Shown one piece after another: positions 1-8,707 of a stretch of DNA of 64,000 nt (its first letter is position 1; each line of letters begins with the position of its first letter). Location: assembly GCA_964564735.1 (NCBI GenBank), contig CAZMCH010000004.1, positions 22,947 to 86,946 on the forward strand. Direction: 5' to 3'. Both the position numbers and the translations under genes were made by a program. The notes under the pieces were generated by a model. That model worked only from the letters and a program-made list of their open reading frames with translations. It did not search any database and was not told the origin of the DNA. Origin of the DNA: CAZMCH01 sp964564735. Lineage in GTDB: Bacteria; Poribacteria; DTPJ01.

Positions 1-215
1 TGTTGGCGGAATTATTTGGGATAAGGCGCATAAGCGATGATGAGAATTTGCCACGATACCTTTTGTGGAAACCGAAAGTATCGAAATCTTTTTGGAAAAA
101 TGCAGAAGCCTCTATTTCTCTTGGGCTTTATACAGGAAGCGGAGATTACCAGATTTTGAAGGGCTACGCATTGCCGAAACAAACGTTGGATTTTGGTTTA
201 TCAGTGAGGTTTTAA
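1..215 (+). CDS. Outer-membrane beta-barrel protein, C-terminal fragment
   Basis: Only the last ~70 codons of a gene that begins before the window are present. The end alternates polar and hydrophobic residues and finishes LDFGLSVRF, with a terminal Phe, which is the usual signature of the last strand of an outer-membrane barrel recognised by the BAM complex. The stop overlaps the ATG of the next gene (TAATG), so translation is probably coupled to the ExbB-like gene. The barrel type cannot be told from this fragment; a porin-like or TonB-linked protein is possible from the context. Confidence 0.55.
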   Translation, partial: LAELFGIRRISDDENLPRYLLWKPKVSKSFWKNAEASISLGLYTGSGDYQILKGYALPKQTLDFGLSVRF

Positions 216-910
216 TGGTTGATATAATAATAGAAGGAATTAATAGGTTAGGGCAGGGCGGATTTTTGATGATCGCTTTGCTGTTTTGCTCTCTTTTTGT
301 TCATGCTATTATATTTGAAAGAATATACAATTTAAGAAAAGAGAAATTAATACCATCACGTTTCATCTCTCGTATTTACAAGGTTTTGGAGAAAGACAAT
401 CCACAAATGGCTTTATCCATGTGTGAATCCAAACCTGGTCCTCTTACAAATATATTGAAGATTGGCATAGAAAATCGTGATCTCAGCGAAGAAGAAATCA
501 AAGCTTTAATTGATCTAGCAGCAAAGCCCGAAAAACGGAAACTGAATAAATATATGAGTGTATTATCATTTATGAGTGCGGTTTCTGTTCTTATCGGTCT
601 TTTAGGCACTGTTCTTGGATTATTTTTATCTTTTTCGGCAGTTTTTAAGACGGTAAGCAGACCAGAGACTACCGCAAAAGTGGCAAGTGGTATATCTATT
701 GCATTATTAACAACAGTGGCAGGCTTGGCTGTTGCTATCCCGTCAATTATAGCTCATACATATTTTGTTTCTAAAATTGAAAATATCATAAATGAAATGA
801 CTCGCCATTCCATCGCAATTGTAAGATACCTCACAACTGGAGATTTGAGTAGATATGAAAGTGAAGATGAAAATGATGGACAGGATTATGAAAAAGTGAG
901 GAATGATTGA
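215..910 (+). CDS. exbB: MotA/TolQ/ExbB proton channel family protein
   Basis: A 231-residue inner-membrane protein of the ExbB/TolQ family, which uses the proton-motive force to energise TonB- or TolA-type proteins. I chose the ATG at 215 because it overlaps the preceding stop; a longer reading frame upstream is only overlap with the previous gene. One membrane segment lies near residues 15-35. The family's two long helices follow: roughly 110-140 with the Gly-rich stretch IGLLGTVLGLF, and 155-185 with the SGISIALLTTVAGLAVAIP motif. Family membership is clear. ExbB versus TolQ is undecided, since no ExbD/TolR gene lies in the window; the next gene is an odd TonB-like protein that overlaps this one by 8 nt. 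Confidence 0.85.
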   Translation: MVDIIIEGINRLGQGGFLMIALLFCSLFVHAIIFERIYNLRKEKLIPSRFISRIYKVLEKDNPQMALSMCESKPGPLTNILKIGIENRDLSEEEIKALIDLAAKPEKRKLNKYMSVLSFMSAVSVLIGLLGTVLGLFLSFSAVFKTVSRPETTAKVASGISIALLTTVAGLAVAIPSIIAHTYFVSKIENIINEMTRHSIAIVRYLTTGDLSRYESEDENDGQDYEKVRND

Positions 911-2174
911 TTTGACAGATAGACCTTTTGTTTTATCATTGATAGCAGGTTTAGTAATAATTCTTGTTGGGCTTGCTTGTGCATCGCTTGGTGTTACAGC
1001 GATAATTAATAGTGCTTCTGCAATAAATGCTTGGATCGTTGTATTTGCACTTCTTTCGTTAAATGCAAGTATTGCTTGTATTTCTGGCGGAATTGGACAT
1101 ATACTTTTACGACATTGGGCAACGAGAGTCGCTTTTTATGGGGCAATTGGCATAATAGCGGTTAATGTTGCAGGAATTCTGCATATAGGTGGTTTTAGTA
1201 TAAAAACTCTTTATGCGGTTCTTGTGATGATATCGGCGATGTGGGTTTTGTGGTATATGTCTAAGAGAGAGCTGGGAGCGTTTTTTCTTGTATCAATAGC
1301 TGAACATGTTATAATAATATTGATTATTATTATGTTGATTTATTCTGGTCCAATTGATATTATAAATGCAGAAAGTGGAATAAGCGTTACTTTGGAGGAG
1401 TTAAAGCCAGAGGAAAAAGATCCTCCCATGATACCAAAGCCAAAACCAAAGCCAAAACAGGAAAATAAAGTTACTATCCCAACAAAACGGGAAGAGGCTT
1501 CTAAACCTGTTGAACCACCAAAATTACAGGTAAAAACAATAACTAATGTCGATCAGGGATCAAATACAATGGCATCGTTACCAAAGTTGCCAAAAACTTT
1601 TGCCAATACATTAGATCGTAGTCCCAGGAAGGATTCTATACTAAGGGCTCCTGGTCCAGAGGATGGGATTCAGAAATCAACTGAAACATTAATGATTCCT
1701 GACAAGAGCGTAAGTTCTACTTTCAAAGGAACAAGGTTAACAGAACCTAGTGCTATTGTTCCAGCATTTGAAAGTGGAAAGGGTAAAGGAGGAACAGCTA
1801 ACAGCAGAGATTCTGTGTATACTCCTGGAACAAGGTCATTTACAACTGATACACAAGGCACAACAACAGGTGCAGCACGTCCAGGCTTTATAGGTGATAT
1901 AAAAGGCGAAGTCGCTGGAAGAAAAGTTGTTTGGTGGCCTCGTTTACCAGATGAAATGAAAGGCACAGAAGGCGGAAGCGCTACATTGGAGATAGTCGTT
2001 GATCCTGCTGGAAATGTTACCAAAGTTAATATTGTGAAGAAGTCTGGAAGTCCAAAACTGGATCGAGTAGCAGAAAATTATGTTAAACAGATACGTTTTG
2101 AAAAACTGCCAGAAAACATTCAACAAATAACACAACGGGGGGAAATAGTTATAAACTTTGAGTTAGCAAGATGA
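903..2174 (+). CDS. TonB-like protein with five-TM N-terminal domain
   Basis: A 423-residue protein in three parts. About five hydrophobic helices come first (residues ~9-35, 40-64, 72-96, 99-120 and 124-149). A Pro/Lys-rich linker follows (PKPKPKPKQ near 180) with a long low-complexity periplasmic stretch. The last ~90 residues are a TonB C-terminal domain: ATLEIVVDPAGNVTKVNIVK, then SGSPKLDRVAENYVKQIRF and a final strand. Classical TonB and TolA have one N-terminal helix, so the multi-helix domain is unusual. The start overlaps the exbB stop by 8 nt, so the two probably act together to energise an outer-membrane partner, perhaps the barrel protein just upstream. The absence of an ExbD-like gene suggests the extra helices may take over its place in the motor; that is inference. 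Confidence 0.75.
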   Translation: MIDLTDRPFVLSLIAGLVIILVGLACASLGVTAIINSASAINAWIVVFALLSLNASIACISGGIGHILLRHWATRVAFYGAIGIIAVNVAGILHIGGFSIKTLYAVLVMISAMWVLWYMSKRELGAFFLVSIAEHVIIILIIIMLIYSGPIDIINAESGISVTLEELKPEEKDPPMIPKPKPKPKQENKVTIPTKREEASKPVEPPKLQVKTITNVDQGSNTMASLPKLPKTFANTLDRSPRKDSILRAPGPEDGIQKSTETLMIPDKSVSSTFKGTRLTEPSAIVPAFESGKGKGGTANSRDSVYTPGTRSFTTDTQGTTTGAARPGFIGDIKGEVAGRKVVWWPRLPDEMKGTEGGSATLEIVVDPAGNVTKVNIVKKSGSPKLDRVAENYVKQIRFEKLPENIQQITQRGEIVINFELAR

Positions 2175-2208
2175 GCTTATAGCTCATAAAAGTAGCTCAT
2201 AAAGCTAC
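2172..2208 (+). other. Two adjacent short hairpins between TonB-like and TPR genes
   Basis: TGAGCT/AGCTCA (2172-2186, beginning within the TonB-like stop codon) and GTAGCT/AGCTAC (2192-2208) are perfect 6-bp stems with short loops. They have no T-tract, so they may mark mRNA processing or be degenerate repeat copies rather than a terminator. Confidence 0.35.
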
Positions 2209-2264
2209 AATCACATTTTGGTAGTATTTTAATTTATGTTTGGGCTGTAAAAGGAGGTCCTGTT

Positions 2265-3497
2265 ATGAAGCCAAAATTCTTAGTGCTTATATGCACTATC
2301 TTGTTTATTACTGCAATAGCAATAGTCGGCTGTTCCACCAAGGGACTCAATTTTGAAGCGGGTATTAGGAGTTTTGAGGAAGGGAAATATGCCGAAGCAT
2401 TGACGATTTTTCAGAATATCTCAGTGACAGAGAATAAATATAAAAATCGTGCTTTCTTTTATATTGGTGAATGTTATAAATTCCAATTTAAATGGGATGA
2501 TGCTCTTGCTAGCTTTCAAAAAGTTGTGGATGCAGAACCAACAACTTATTTAGGAGCAGAAGCAAGAAACAGAATTGCTCAAATAAGAGAAGGTCGTAGG
2601 GATGTTGAGAGGTTAAAGATTCTTCATGCCAATAATCCGGGGACAGAAATAGCGGCAGATTCTCTTCTTGAGCTTGGTTCTGTATATAATAATAAGCTAG
2701 GTGATTATCCAAATGCAATAAAAACGTATAATCAACTTGCTCAAGAATTTCCCGGTTCATCAAGAGCTGCTCAGGGACAAATTGAAATTGGTTATATATA
2801 TCTATACAAGCTATATGATTATGATACAGCTTTTAAGGAATTTGCAAAAGTTAATTTACAAAATTATCCTGATTTAAAATTCCGAGTGTCAGAAATAGAA
2901 GATTTAAGGCGTAATGTCAATAAAACACTTGGTGAAATAGCGGGTCTGGTGGCATTTATAAAAGATTCCCAAAAGAGAAAAATACCAGAAGGAAGAAAAG
3001 TCACTGGTTATGATATCTACGGCGTAAAGGAAGACCAAGTTGCACAGTCATTTGTTGCAGTCGCAATTAAATGGAGATCGCTTAAAAATTATCCAAAGGC
3101 ATTGGAAGCTTATCGTATGCAGTTAGACAGACTTCCATTACAGTTGTCATCTTCGGCAGAATCAAGATATGGTATAGCTGAAATACATCTTGAAAGGCAT
3201 GAATATATGGAAGCTATTGATGCTTTTAATGAATTCATTGCCAAAAATCCGACTTATTATAGACGTTCAGAAGCAGTTTATAATATGGCTATATGTTATG
3301 AAGCACTTAGACAGTATGAGAAAGCATACGAATATTATAGAACCTATTCTGTTACTTATCCAGAAGGTGAAAGAATCAAAGCTGTTGGCCTAAAAGTCAG
3401 ACAATATGAATTTGATGAAGACCAAGATGGTTTCCCATTATATAAGGAGCTTGATGCTGGTACCTCAGATACAGACCCAAATTCACGTCCAAAATAA
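2265..3497 (+). CDS. TPR-repeat lipoprotein with TSP3-like calcium-binding tail
   Basis: A 410-residue exported lipoprotein. The signal peptide ends in the lipobox IVGC at residue ~23. The body is a series of tetratricopeptide repeats, with recognisable units such as YAEALTIFQNI, WDDALASFQKVV, YPNAIKTYNQLAQEFP, YPKALEAYRMQLDRLP, YMEAIDAFNEFI and YEKAYEYYRTYSVTYPEGER, as in the BamD/YbgF type of envelope scaffold. The C-terminus carries one thrombospondin type-3-like acidic motif (DEDQDGF, then E, then GTSDTDP), normally a calcium site. The start has an excellent ribosome site (AAGGAGGT at 2251-2258). It lies in the same operon-like block as exbB, the TonB-like gene and ompA, and is probably a periplasmic scaffold of that complex. 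Confidence 0.8.
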   Translation: MKPKFLVLICTILFITAIAIVGCSTKGLNFEAGIRSFEEGKYAEALTIFQNISVTENKYKNRAFFYIGECYKFQFKWDDALASFQKVVDAEPTTYLGAEARNRIAQIREGRRDVERLKILHANNPGTEIAADSLLELGSVYNNKLGDYPNAIKTYNQLAQEFPGSSRAAQGQIEIGYIYLYKLYDYDTAFKEFAKVNLQNYPDLKFRVSEIEDLRRNVNKTLGEIAGLVAFIKDSQKRKIPEGRKVTGYDIYGVKEDQVAQSFVAVAIKWRSLKNYPKALEAYRMQLDRLPLQLSSSAESRYGIAEIHLERHEYMEAIDAFNEFIAKNPTYYRRSEAVYNMAICYEALRQYEKAYEYYRTYSVTYPEGERIKAVGLKVRQYEFDEDQDGFPLYKELDAGTSDTDPNSRPK

Positions 3498-3512
3498 TTA
3501 ACAAATCTCATA

Positions 3513-3541
3513 AATAGGGCAGGATAAGAACCTGCCCTATT
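3513..3541 (+). terminator. 11-bp intergenic hairpin, possible attenuating terminator
   Basis: AATAGGGCAGG and CCTGCCCTATT form a perfect 11-bp stem around a 7-nt loop. No clear T-tract follows, and the next start codon lies only 13 nt downstream, so this may be an mRNA-stability or processing hairpin rather than a full terminator. A related hairpin sits after the ompA-like gene at 5696. Confidence 0.5.
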
Positions 3542-3554
3542 CCCTATAAAAACT

Positions 3555-3971
3555 ATGAAATCAATAATACAATATATAATATTATTTTTGGGTATCTTAT
3601 TATGTTTGGTTGGATGTGGTATTTCCACACAATCGTTAGATTTGGCTCTTAATAATGCAAGCCTGCATATTGATAAAGCCCAAAAAGAAGGTGCAGAACA
3701 ATTTGCATCAGCAGAATTTGATGAGGCAAAAACCTTACTTCAAAGTGCTTTATCTGCAAAAAAAGATAAACAAAAGGTCATTCTTGCTGAAAGATCATAT
3801 GCCAAAGCCCGACTTGCAGAATCTCTTGCAAAGCAAATTAAAGCAGAAAACGAAGCAAATAAGTTTGAGGAGGAACTCAAGATTATTGAAGAAAAAGCCA
3901 ATAGAGTTAGGTTAGAACGACAAACGGTTGAAGAGGAACTCAACCAGATGATGCAAACAGATAGTAATTAG
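3555..3971 (+). CDS. DUF4398-type lipoprotein
   Basis: A 138-residue lipoprotein with signal peptide and lipobox LVGC (Cys ~21). The mature part is entirely helical and rich in Ala, Lys and Glu. Its EQFASAEFDEAKTLLQSAL stretch matches the DUF4398 pattern also present four times in the neighbouring OmpA protein, followed by a coiled-coil tail (EEELKIIEEKANRVRLERQ). DUF4398 proteins are envelope lipoproteins often found next to OmpA-family proteins. The shared repeat suggests this short protein pairs with the product of the next gene through helical packing. The function is not known to me. Confidence 0.7.
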   Translation: MKSIIQYIILFLGILLCLVGCGISTQSLDLALNNASLHIDKAQKEGAEQFASAEFDEAKTLLQSALSAKKDKQKVILAERSYAKARLAESLAKQIKAENEANKFEEELKIIEEKANRVRLERQTVEEELNQMMQTDSN

Positions 3972-3999
3972 GAAAGATGATCAATTATATAGATTGGAG

Positions 4000-5661
4000 A
4001 TGGAATTGAAACGGATTTTGTCATTTGTATCTATTTTTATATTTTTTTTGATTATGTTTTCGGTTTGTAGTATTGCTCTGCAAGTTGATCCTGAAAAAGC
4101 AGGAGAATTAATTACAGAAGCTCGTAATTCTTTTGCGATTGCAAAAAAAGAAAATGCAGAGGAATTTGCGCCAATCGAGTTTGCTAAAGCCCAAATGCTT
4201 CTTCAAGAGGCAGAAACAATGATGTCAAAAAAACAAAATGAAAAGGCTATTGATTTGGCATTTATGGCTGATATAGAGGCAAGAATCGCAATAGCACAAG
4301 CAAGGTATGAGAAAGCTCAATATCGCATTAATAAAATCAAGGAACTTCAGATAGATACAATATTAGAGATAAAGTCAAATGAAGTAGAAATTGCAAAAAC
4401 TCGCCAAAAAATAGCAGAAAGAATAGCTCTGGAAGCACAGATAAATTCAGAGATGTCAAGCGAAACTGCGGAAAATCGTATCCAAAGATCACAAGTTGAT
4501 TTAGCTATTACAAAAGCGGAAATGGCTTTAAAAATGGCAGAGCAGATGAATGCTACAAAATATGTCAAGCAGATATATGATGAAGCTACGAATTTTCTTC
4601 AGGAAGCAAAAAAGGCTTTTGCTGAAGGCAATTTCAATAATGCCATAAAGTCCGCCGAAGATGCAAGAATAAAAGCAGAAAATGCGCAAATACAAGCGAA
4701 GGCAAAAGCAGATACTGAATTTGCTGATACTATGAAGAAAAAAGAAAGAGCATTGATTGCTATTGCAAAGGCGGAAGTTGCAATAGAAGAAGCCAAAACC
4801 TTAATGGCAGATAAATTAGCCAAAGACCTATACAGCCAAGCTGAAAAAACAATGCAAGAAGTAAGATCATCTTTTGATTCGGGAGATTATGAACATGCAA
4901 GATCACTTGCGGAACAAACCAGAGTTTCTGCTTCCAGCGCGCGTGCAGTCGTTATGACTAAAGCCAGCGATGAAAGGGCAAAAGAAGAACTTGAGGAAAA
5001 AAAGGCAAACGCATTGGATATGATTGCCAGAGCAGAAAGAACTATAGCCCAAGCCTTTAATATTGGTGCGCCTGAACTTGCAGAGGAACTTTTTAAGCAA
5101 GCTCAGGAAACCCTTGAGACAGCAAAACAGGCTTTCCAAAGTGATGATTTTGATAAAACCATCTCTGAAGCACAAAAAAGCGTCTTTAATTCAAATCTCG
5201 CTATTGCAACCTCTGAATTAAAATCAGGTCAGAAAAAAAAGAGTATCCAGAATGAAAATGCAATTCTTGAGGATTTCAACAAAATTCCTAACGTTGTTGT
5301 AAGAAGCACCGAAAAAGGTATCGCAATTAGCTTTAGTATCGATTCTTTTGATAAGAATGGAAAATTAACAAGAGATGCAATAACTGGGCTAAAAAATATT
5401 GCTGAATCCCTAAAAAAATATCCAGATTATAAAATTTTGGTAGAGGGACATACTGATAATTCTGGAAAAGAAGAGGCAAATATATTCCTATCAAGCGACA
5501 GAGCAAGTGCTGTATTAATACATCTAGCAAATGCTGAAGGTATCCCAATAGACAGATTGTCATCTGTTGGATATGGGAGTTTGCGACCTTTGGTATCAAA
5601 TTCTGACGAGGCTGGACGCAAACAGAATAGAAGGATTGATATAGTTCTATTGACCAAATAA
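4000..5661 (+). CDS. OmpA-family protein with four DUF4398-like helical repeats
   Basis: A 553-residue exported protein with an N-terminal hydrophobic signal segment (residues ~5-30, no clear lipobox). Four ~80-residue helical repeats of the DUF4398 kind follow, starting near residues 38, 165, 250 and 340. Each carries an AxxLYxQAxxxLxEAxxAFxxGDF-like pattern. The last ~120 residues are an OmpA/Pal peptidoglycan-binding domain with VEGHTDNSG, LSSDRASAV, GYGSLRP and GRKQNRRIDIVL. The family binds the stem peptide of peptidoglycan through the conserved Asp/Arg. I start it at the ATG at 4000; a TTG at 3994 is also possible, and the GGAG just before the ATG is unusually close. Last gene of the envelope block; probably a wall anchor for it. 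Confidence 0.8.
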   Translation: MELKRILSFVSIFIFFLIMFSVCSIALQVDPEKAGELITEARNSFAIAKKENAEEFAPIEFAKAQMLLQEAETMMSKKQNEKAIDLAFMADIEARIAIAQARYEKAQYRINKIKELQIDTILEIKSNEVEIAKTRQKIAERIALEAQINSEMSSETAENRIQRSQVDLAITKAEMALKMAEQMNATKYVKQIYDEATNFLQEAKKAFAEGNFNNAIKSAEDARIKAENAQIQAKAKADTEFADTMKKKERALIAIAKAEVAIEEAKTLMADKLAKDLYSQAEKTMQEVRSSFDSGDYEHARSLAEQTRVSASSARAVVMTKASDERAKEELEEKKANALDMIARAERTIAQAFNIGAPELAEELFKQAQETLETAKQAFQSDDFDKTISEAQKSVFNSNLAIATSELKSGQKKKSIQNENAILEDFNKIPNVVVRSTEKGIAISFSIDSFDKNGKLTRDAITGLKNIAESLKKYPDYKILVEGHTDNSGKEEANIFLSSDRASAVLIHLANAEGIPIDRLSSVGYGSLRPLVSNSDEAGRKQNRRIDIVLLTK

Positions 5662-5695
5662 GATATATATTCTAAACTAAATATTGTAATTTTTT

Positions 5696-5717
5696 GGGCA
5701 GGCGTAAAAACCTGCCT
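5696..5717 (+). terminator. Hairpin after the OmpA-like gene
   Basis: GGGCAGG and CCTGCCT (one G-T pair) flank an 8-nt loop 34 nt after the stop; AATAGTTTTTG follows. The stem is the same GGGCAGG/CCTGCC core as the hairpin at 3513. A plausible weak intrinsic terminator. Confidence 0.5.
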
Positions 5718-5770
5718 TAATAGTTTTTGTAGGATTAAAGAATCAATAAATAGGCTATTGGATTTGACAA

Positions 5771-6934
5771 ATGAATAAAAGAGTTTTTTTTGACTTAATT
5801 GATAAAATAGATATTATTGAGATACTTGCGGATATTGTAAAAATACCTAGTTATGAAAATGAACAAGGTATAGTTGAGTATATAGCAAAAAGATTGGGAA
5901 AAATCGGTGTTGAGTATGAATTAACAGATATTGAACCGAAACGGCAAAACCTTGTTGCATCTATCGGCAGTGGTGAAAAGAGCCTAATATTTAATAGCCA
6001 TACTGACACAGTATCTCCCGGAAATATGAAAAATTGGTCTGATCCACCGTTAAGGTTGACCAGAAAAAATGATAAATTATACGGACTTGGTAGTTGTGAT
6101 GCCAAAGGTTCACTTACAGCGATGCTTGTTGCTTTTGAATGTCTGGCTTCCGAACATTTTTTGTTAGATGGTCGTCTAATATTACAAGCTGTATGTTGTG
6201 AGGAGACTCGAGGCAGAGGGACATTTGCGGAAGCAAAAAAAGGCATAAAAGCAGATTTTGCCATTATCGGTGAACCGACTGGACTTATTCCAATGATCGG
6301 TCATAAAGGCGGGTTGGGGCTTGAAATAACATCTTTCGGTAAACCTGCACATGCAAGCGCACCAGAAGAAGGTATCAATGCAATATCAAATATGGCTGGA
6401 GTCATAAAGGCTTTAGATGGTCTTGCAGATGATATATCTAAACGAAAGGACCTGTTGTTTGGCAAAGCTAGCCTTGCTGTTACACAAATTAACGGTGGTC
6501 GTGCTACCAATATTATTCCTGATCAATGCTCAATCACCATAGATAGAAGGCTTATCCCTGGAGAAAATATAGATGATGCCCGAAAAGAAATCTTTAATGT
6601 TATAGATAAGGAGAAAAAAAATAATTTATCACTTAATGTATCAATAGATCAGAAGATTGGCATAGAACCATGCTCAATATCACCTGAAGAACCAATAGTA
6701 AAGATAGCTAAGGATAGTATATTTGAAGTTACAAATGAAAGAAGAGAAGTGTCGGGATTTCAGGCTTGTTGTGATATGTGGTGTCTTGTAAGACATGCTG
6801 GTATTCCAACTATTATATTGGGGCCCGGAAATCTTTCAATGGCTCATAAAGTAAATGAATATATAGAAATAAAAGAACTCTATGATGCGGTCAAGATATA
6901 TGTAGCGATAGCTTTGAACTTTCTAAAGTGGTAG
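5771..6934 (+). CDS. M20-family metallopeptidase/deacylase (ArgE/DapE-like)
   Basis: A 387-residue cytosolic enzyme of the M20 family. All expected di-zinc residues are visible: His77 in SHTDTVS with the companion Asp79, Asp110 in SCDAKG, the catalytic/metal Glu pair 144-145 in CCEETRGRG, Glu168 in IGEPT, and His359 in SMAHKVNEY. The middle carries the lid/dimerisation domain, with the usual GKPAHASAPEEGINAI stretch. Members remove acyl groups from N-acetylornithine or N-succinyl-diaminopimelate, or act as carboxypeptidases; substrate cannot be told from sequence alone. No amino-acid biosynthesis genes are nearby. The ABC exporter genes start 13 nt downstream and may be co-transcribed. Confidence 0.85.
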   Translation: MNKRVFFDLIDKIDIIEILADIVKIPSYENEQGIVEYIAKRLGKIGVEYELTDIEPKRQNLVASIGSGEKSLIFNSHTDTVSPGNMKNWSDPPLRLTRKNDKLYGLGSCDAKGSLTAMLVAFECLASEHFLLDGRLILQAVCCEETRGRGTFAEAKKGIKADFAIIGEPTGLIPMIGHKGGLGLEITSFGKPAHASAPEEGINAISNMAGVIKALDGLADDISKRKDLLFGKASLAVTQINGGRATNIIPDQCSITIDRRLIPGENIDDARKEIFNVIDKEKKNNLSLNVSIDQKIGIEPCSISPEEPIVKIAKDSIFEVTNERREVSGFQACCDMWCLVRHAGIPTIILGPGNLSMAHKVNEYIEIKELYDAVKIYVAIALNFLKW

Positions 6935-6947
6935 GTAAATAAAAAAT

Positions 6948-8684
6948 ATGCAAATATTAGGAAGATTACTGGGTTTTCTGAAAAAATATTGGCACTTAAT
7001 GTTTTTTGCGCTTTTAGCAATGTTGATTAACCGTATTTTGACGCTTGCAGTTCCGGAGATAACACAAAGGGCTATTGATGTCGCAATAGATGAAAAAAAA
7101 TATAACCTTCTTGTTATTCTTTCTTTGAGTATCGTGGGCGTTACGATATTAACTGCGGCATTTCAGTTTCTTCAGGAATACATACTTCAATATGCTTCGC
7201 AGAAAGCTATATATGATATTCGTAATAAGATGTATGATCATTTACAACGTTTGCCATTTAGCTTTTATGATAAATCACAAACAGGGCAATTAATAGCTAG
7301 AGCAACAGGTGATATTGATGCTTTAAGAAGATTTTACTCATTCGGTATGCTTAATTTTATAAGCAGTATCCTTATGTTTTTTGCAGTTTTGGTTATATGT
7401 TTGATAAAGAATTGGGCTTTGGCTCTAATTGCCCTCTCAACAATGCCTTTGCTTGCTTATGCTGGAATTAGATTTGGTGGAAAGATAGGTCCAAGATTTT
7501 GGATTGTCAGACAGAGATTTGCTGATTTAACTACTGCAATTCAAGAAAATATAACGGGTGTTCGTGTTGTAAAGACATTTGTTCGAGAAGAATATGAGAT
7601 AAATAAATTTTCTGGTTATGCAAGAAATGTGCTTCAAACAAATTTAGAGATAACAAAACTATGGGCAACATTTTTTCCTGTAATGGAGTTTATTTCAGGG
7701 CTTGGGACAATTGCTGTATTATGGTATGGTGGATGGCAAATTATGAAGGGTCAACTTACACTTGGTCAATTTATTGCCTTTAATATGTATCTTATGCAGC
7801 TTATGTGGCCTATGAGGATGCTTGGTTTTATTATAAACGTCTCAAAAGAGGCAATAGCATCTGGTCAGAGGATTTTTGAGATACTTGATACAGAATCAGA
7901 AGTTAAAGAATCACCGAACGCCAAACCATTACCCACAATCGAGGGATATATTAGCTTTGATAATGTTTCATTCAAATATGAAAATAATGATGAACTTGTC
8001 TTAAAGAATTTTACGCTTGAAGTCAAGCCCGGTGAGAATGTTGCAATACTTGGTGCAACAGGTTCAGGAAAAAGCACTTTAATTAACCTAATACCAAGAT
8101 TTTATGATCCAACTTCTGGAAAAATAACAATTGATGGGATAGATATAAGAGACGTTACAATTGAATCGCTAAGACAGCAAATCGGAATAGTATTGCAGGA
8201 AACTTTCTTGTTTGGCATGTCTTTAAAAGAAAACATATCCTATGGTAAAACTGGCGCTACTATGGAAGAAATAATTAATTCGGCAAAAGCGGCAAATATA
8301 CATAAATTCATTGAAACATTGCCAAACGGTTACGATACAGAAGTTGGGGAACGAGGCGTCACTTTATCAGGAGGAGAAAAGCAAAGAGTCGCTATCGCAA
8401 GGGCATTGCTGATGAATCCGAAAATCCTTATCCTTGATGATTCAACCTCAAGTGTAGATACAGAAACAGAGCATCTTATTCAAAACGCATTGGCAACTTT
8501 AATGCAAAATAGAACTACTTTTATTATTGCTCAAAGGTTATCAACCATAAAAAGGGCAGATAAAATAATTGTGCTGGAAAATGGCGAAATAGTTGAGTCT
8601 GGTAAACATGATGATCTGTTAGAAAAAGGTGGCATTTACGCAGAAATATATAGAATGCAATTTAAGCAACAGGAAGAGAGATAA
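6948..8684 (+). CDS. ABC exporter half-transporter with degenerate ATP site
   Basis: A 578-residue type IV ABC exporter: six-TM domain (residues ~1-310), then an ATPase domain. Walker A is GATGSGKST (369-377) and the signature is the full LSGGEKQ (from 473). The Walker B catalytic glutamate is replaced by Asp498 (ILDDSTSS) and the H-loop histidine by Gln529 (IAQRLSTI). Those two changes are the known pattern of the degenerate-site subunit in heterodimeric exporters such as TM287/288 and BmrCD. The next gene, 23 nt downstream, supplies the partner with the complementary deviation. Substrate (lipid, drug or peptide) is not evident. Confidence 0.9.
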   Translation: MQILGRLLGFLKKYWHLMFFALLAMLINRILTLAVPEITQRAIDVAIDEKKYNLLVILSLSIVGVTILTAAFQFLQEYILQYASQKAIYDIRNKMYDHLQRLPFSFYDKSQTGQLIARATGDIDALRRFYSFGMLNFISSILMFFAVLVICLIKNWALALIALSTMPLLAYAGIRFGGKIGPRFWIVRQRFADLTTAIQENITGVRVVKTFVREEYEINKFSGYARNVLQTNLEITKLWATFFPVMEFISGLGTIAVLWYGGWQIMKGQLTLGQFIAFNMYLMQLMWPMRMLGFIINVSKEAIASGQRIFEILDTESEVKESPNAKPLPTIEGYISFDNVSFKYENNDELVLKNFTLEVKPGENVAILGATGSGKSTLINLIPRFYDPTSGKITIDGIDIRDVTIESLRQQIGIVLQETFLFGMSLKENISYGKTGATMEEIINSAKAANIHKFIETLPNGYDTEVGERGVTLSGGEKQRVAIARALLMNPKILILDDSTSSVDTETEHLIQNALATLMQNRTTFIIAQRLSTIKRADKIIVLENGEIVESGKHDDLLEKGGIYAEIYRMQFKQQEER

Positions 8685-8707
8685 GATAATAACAGGAGTT
8701 AATTTAT

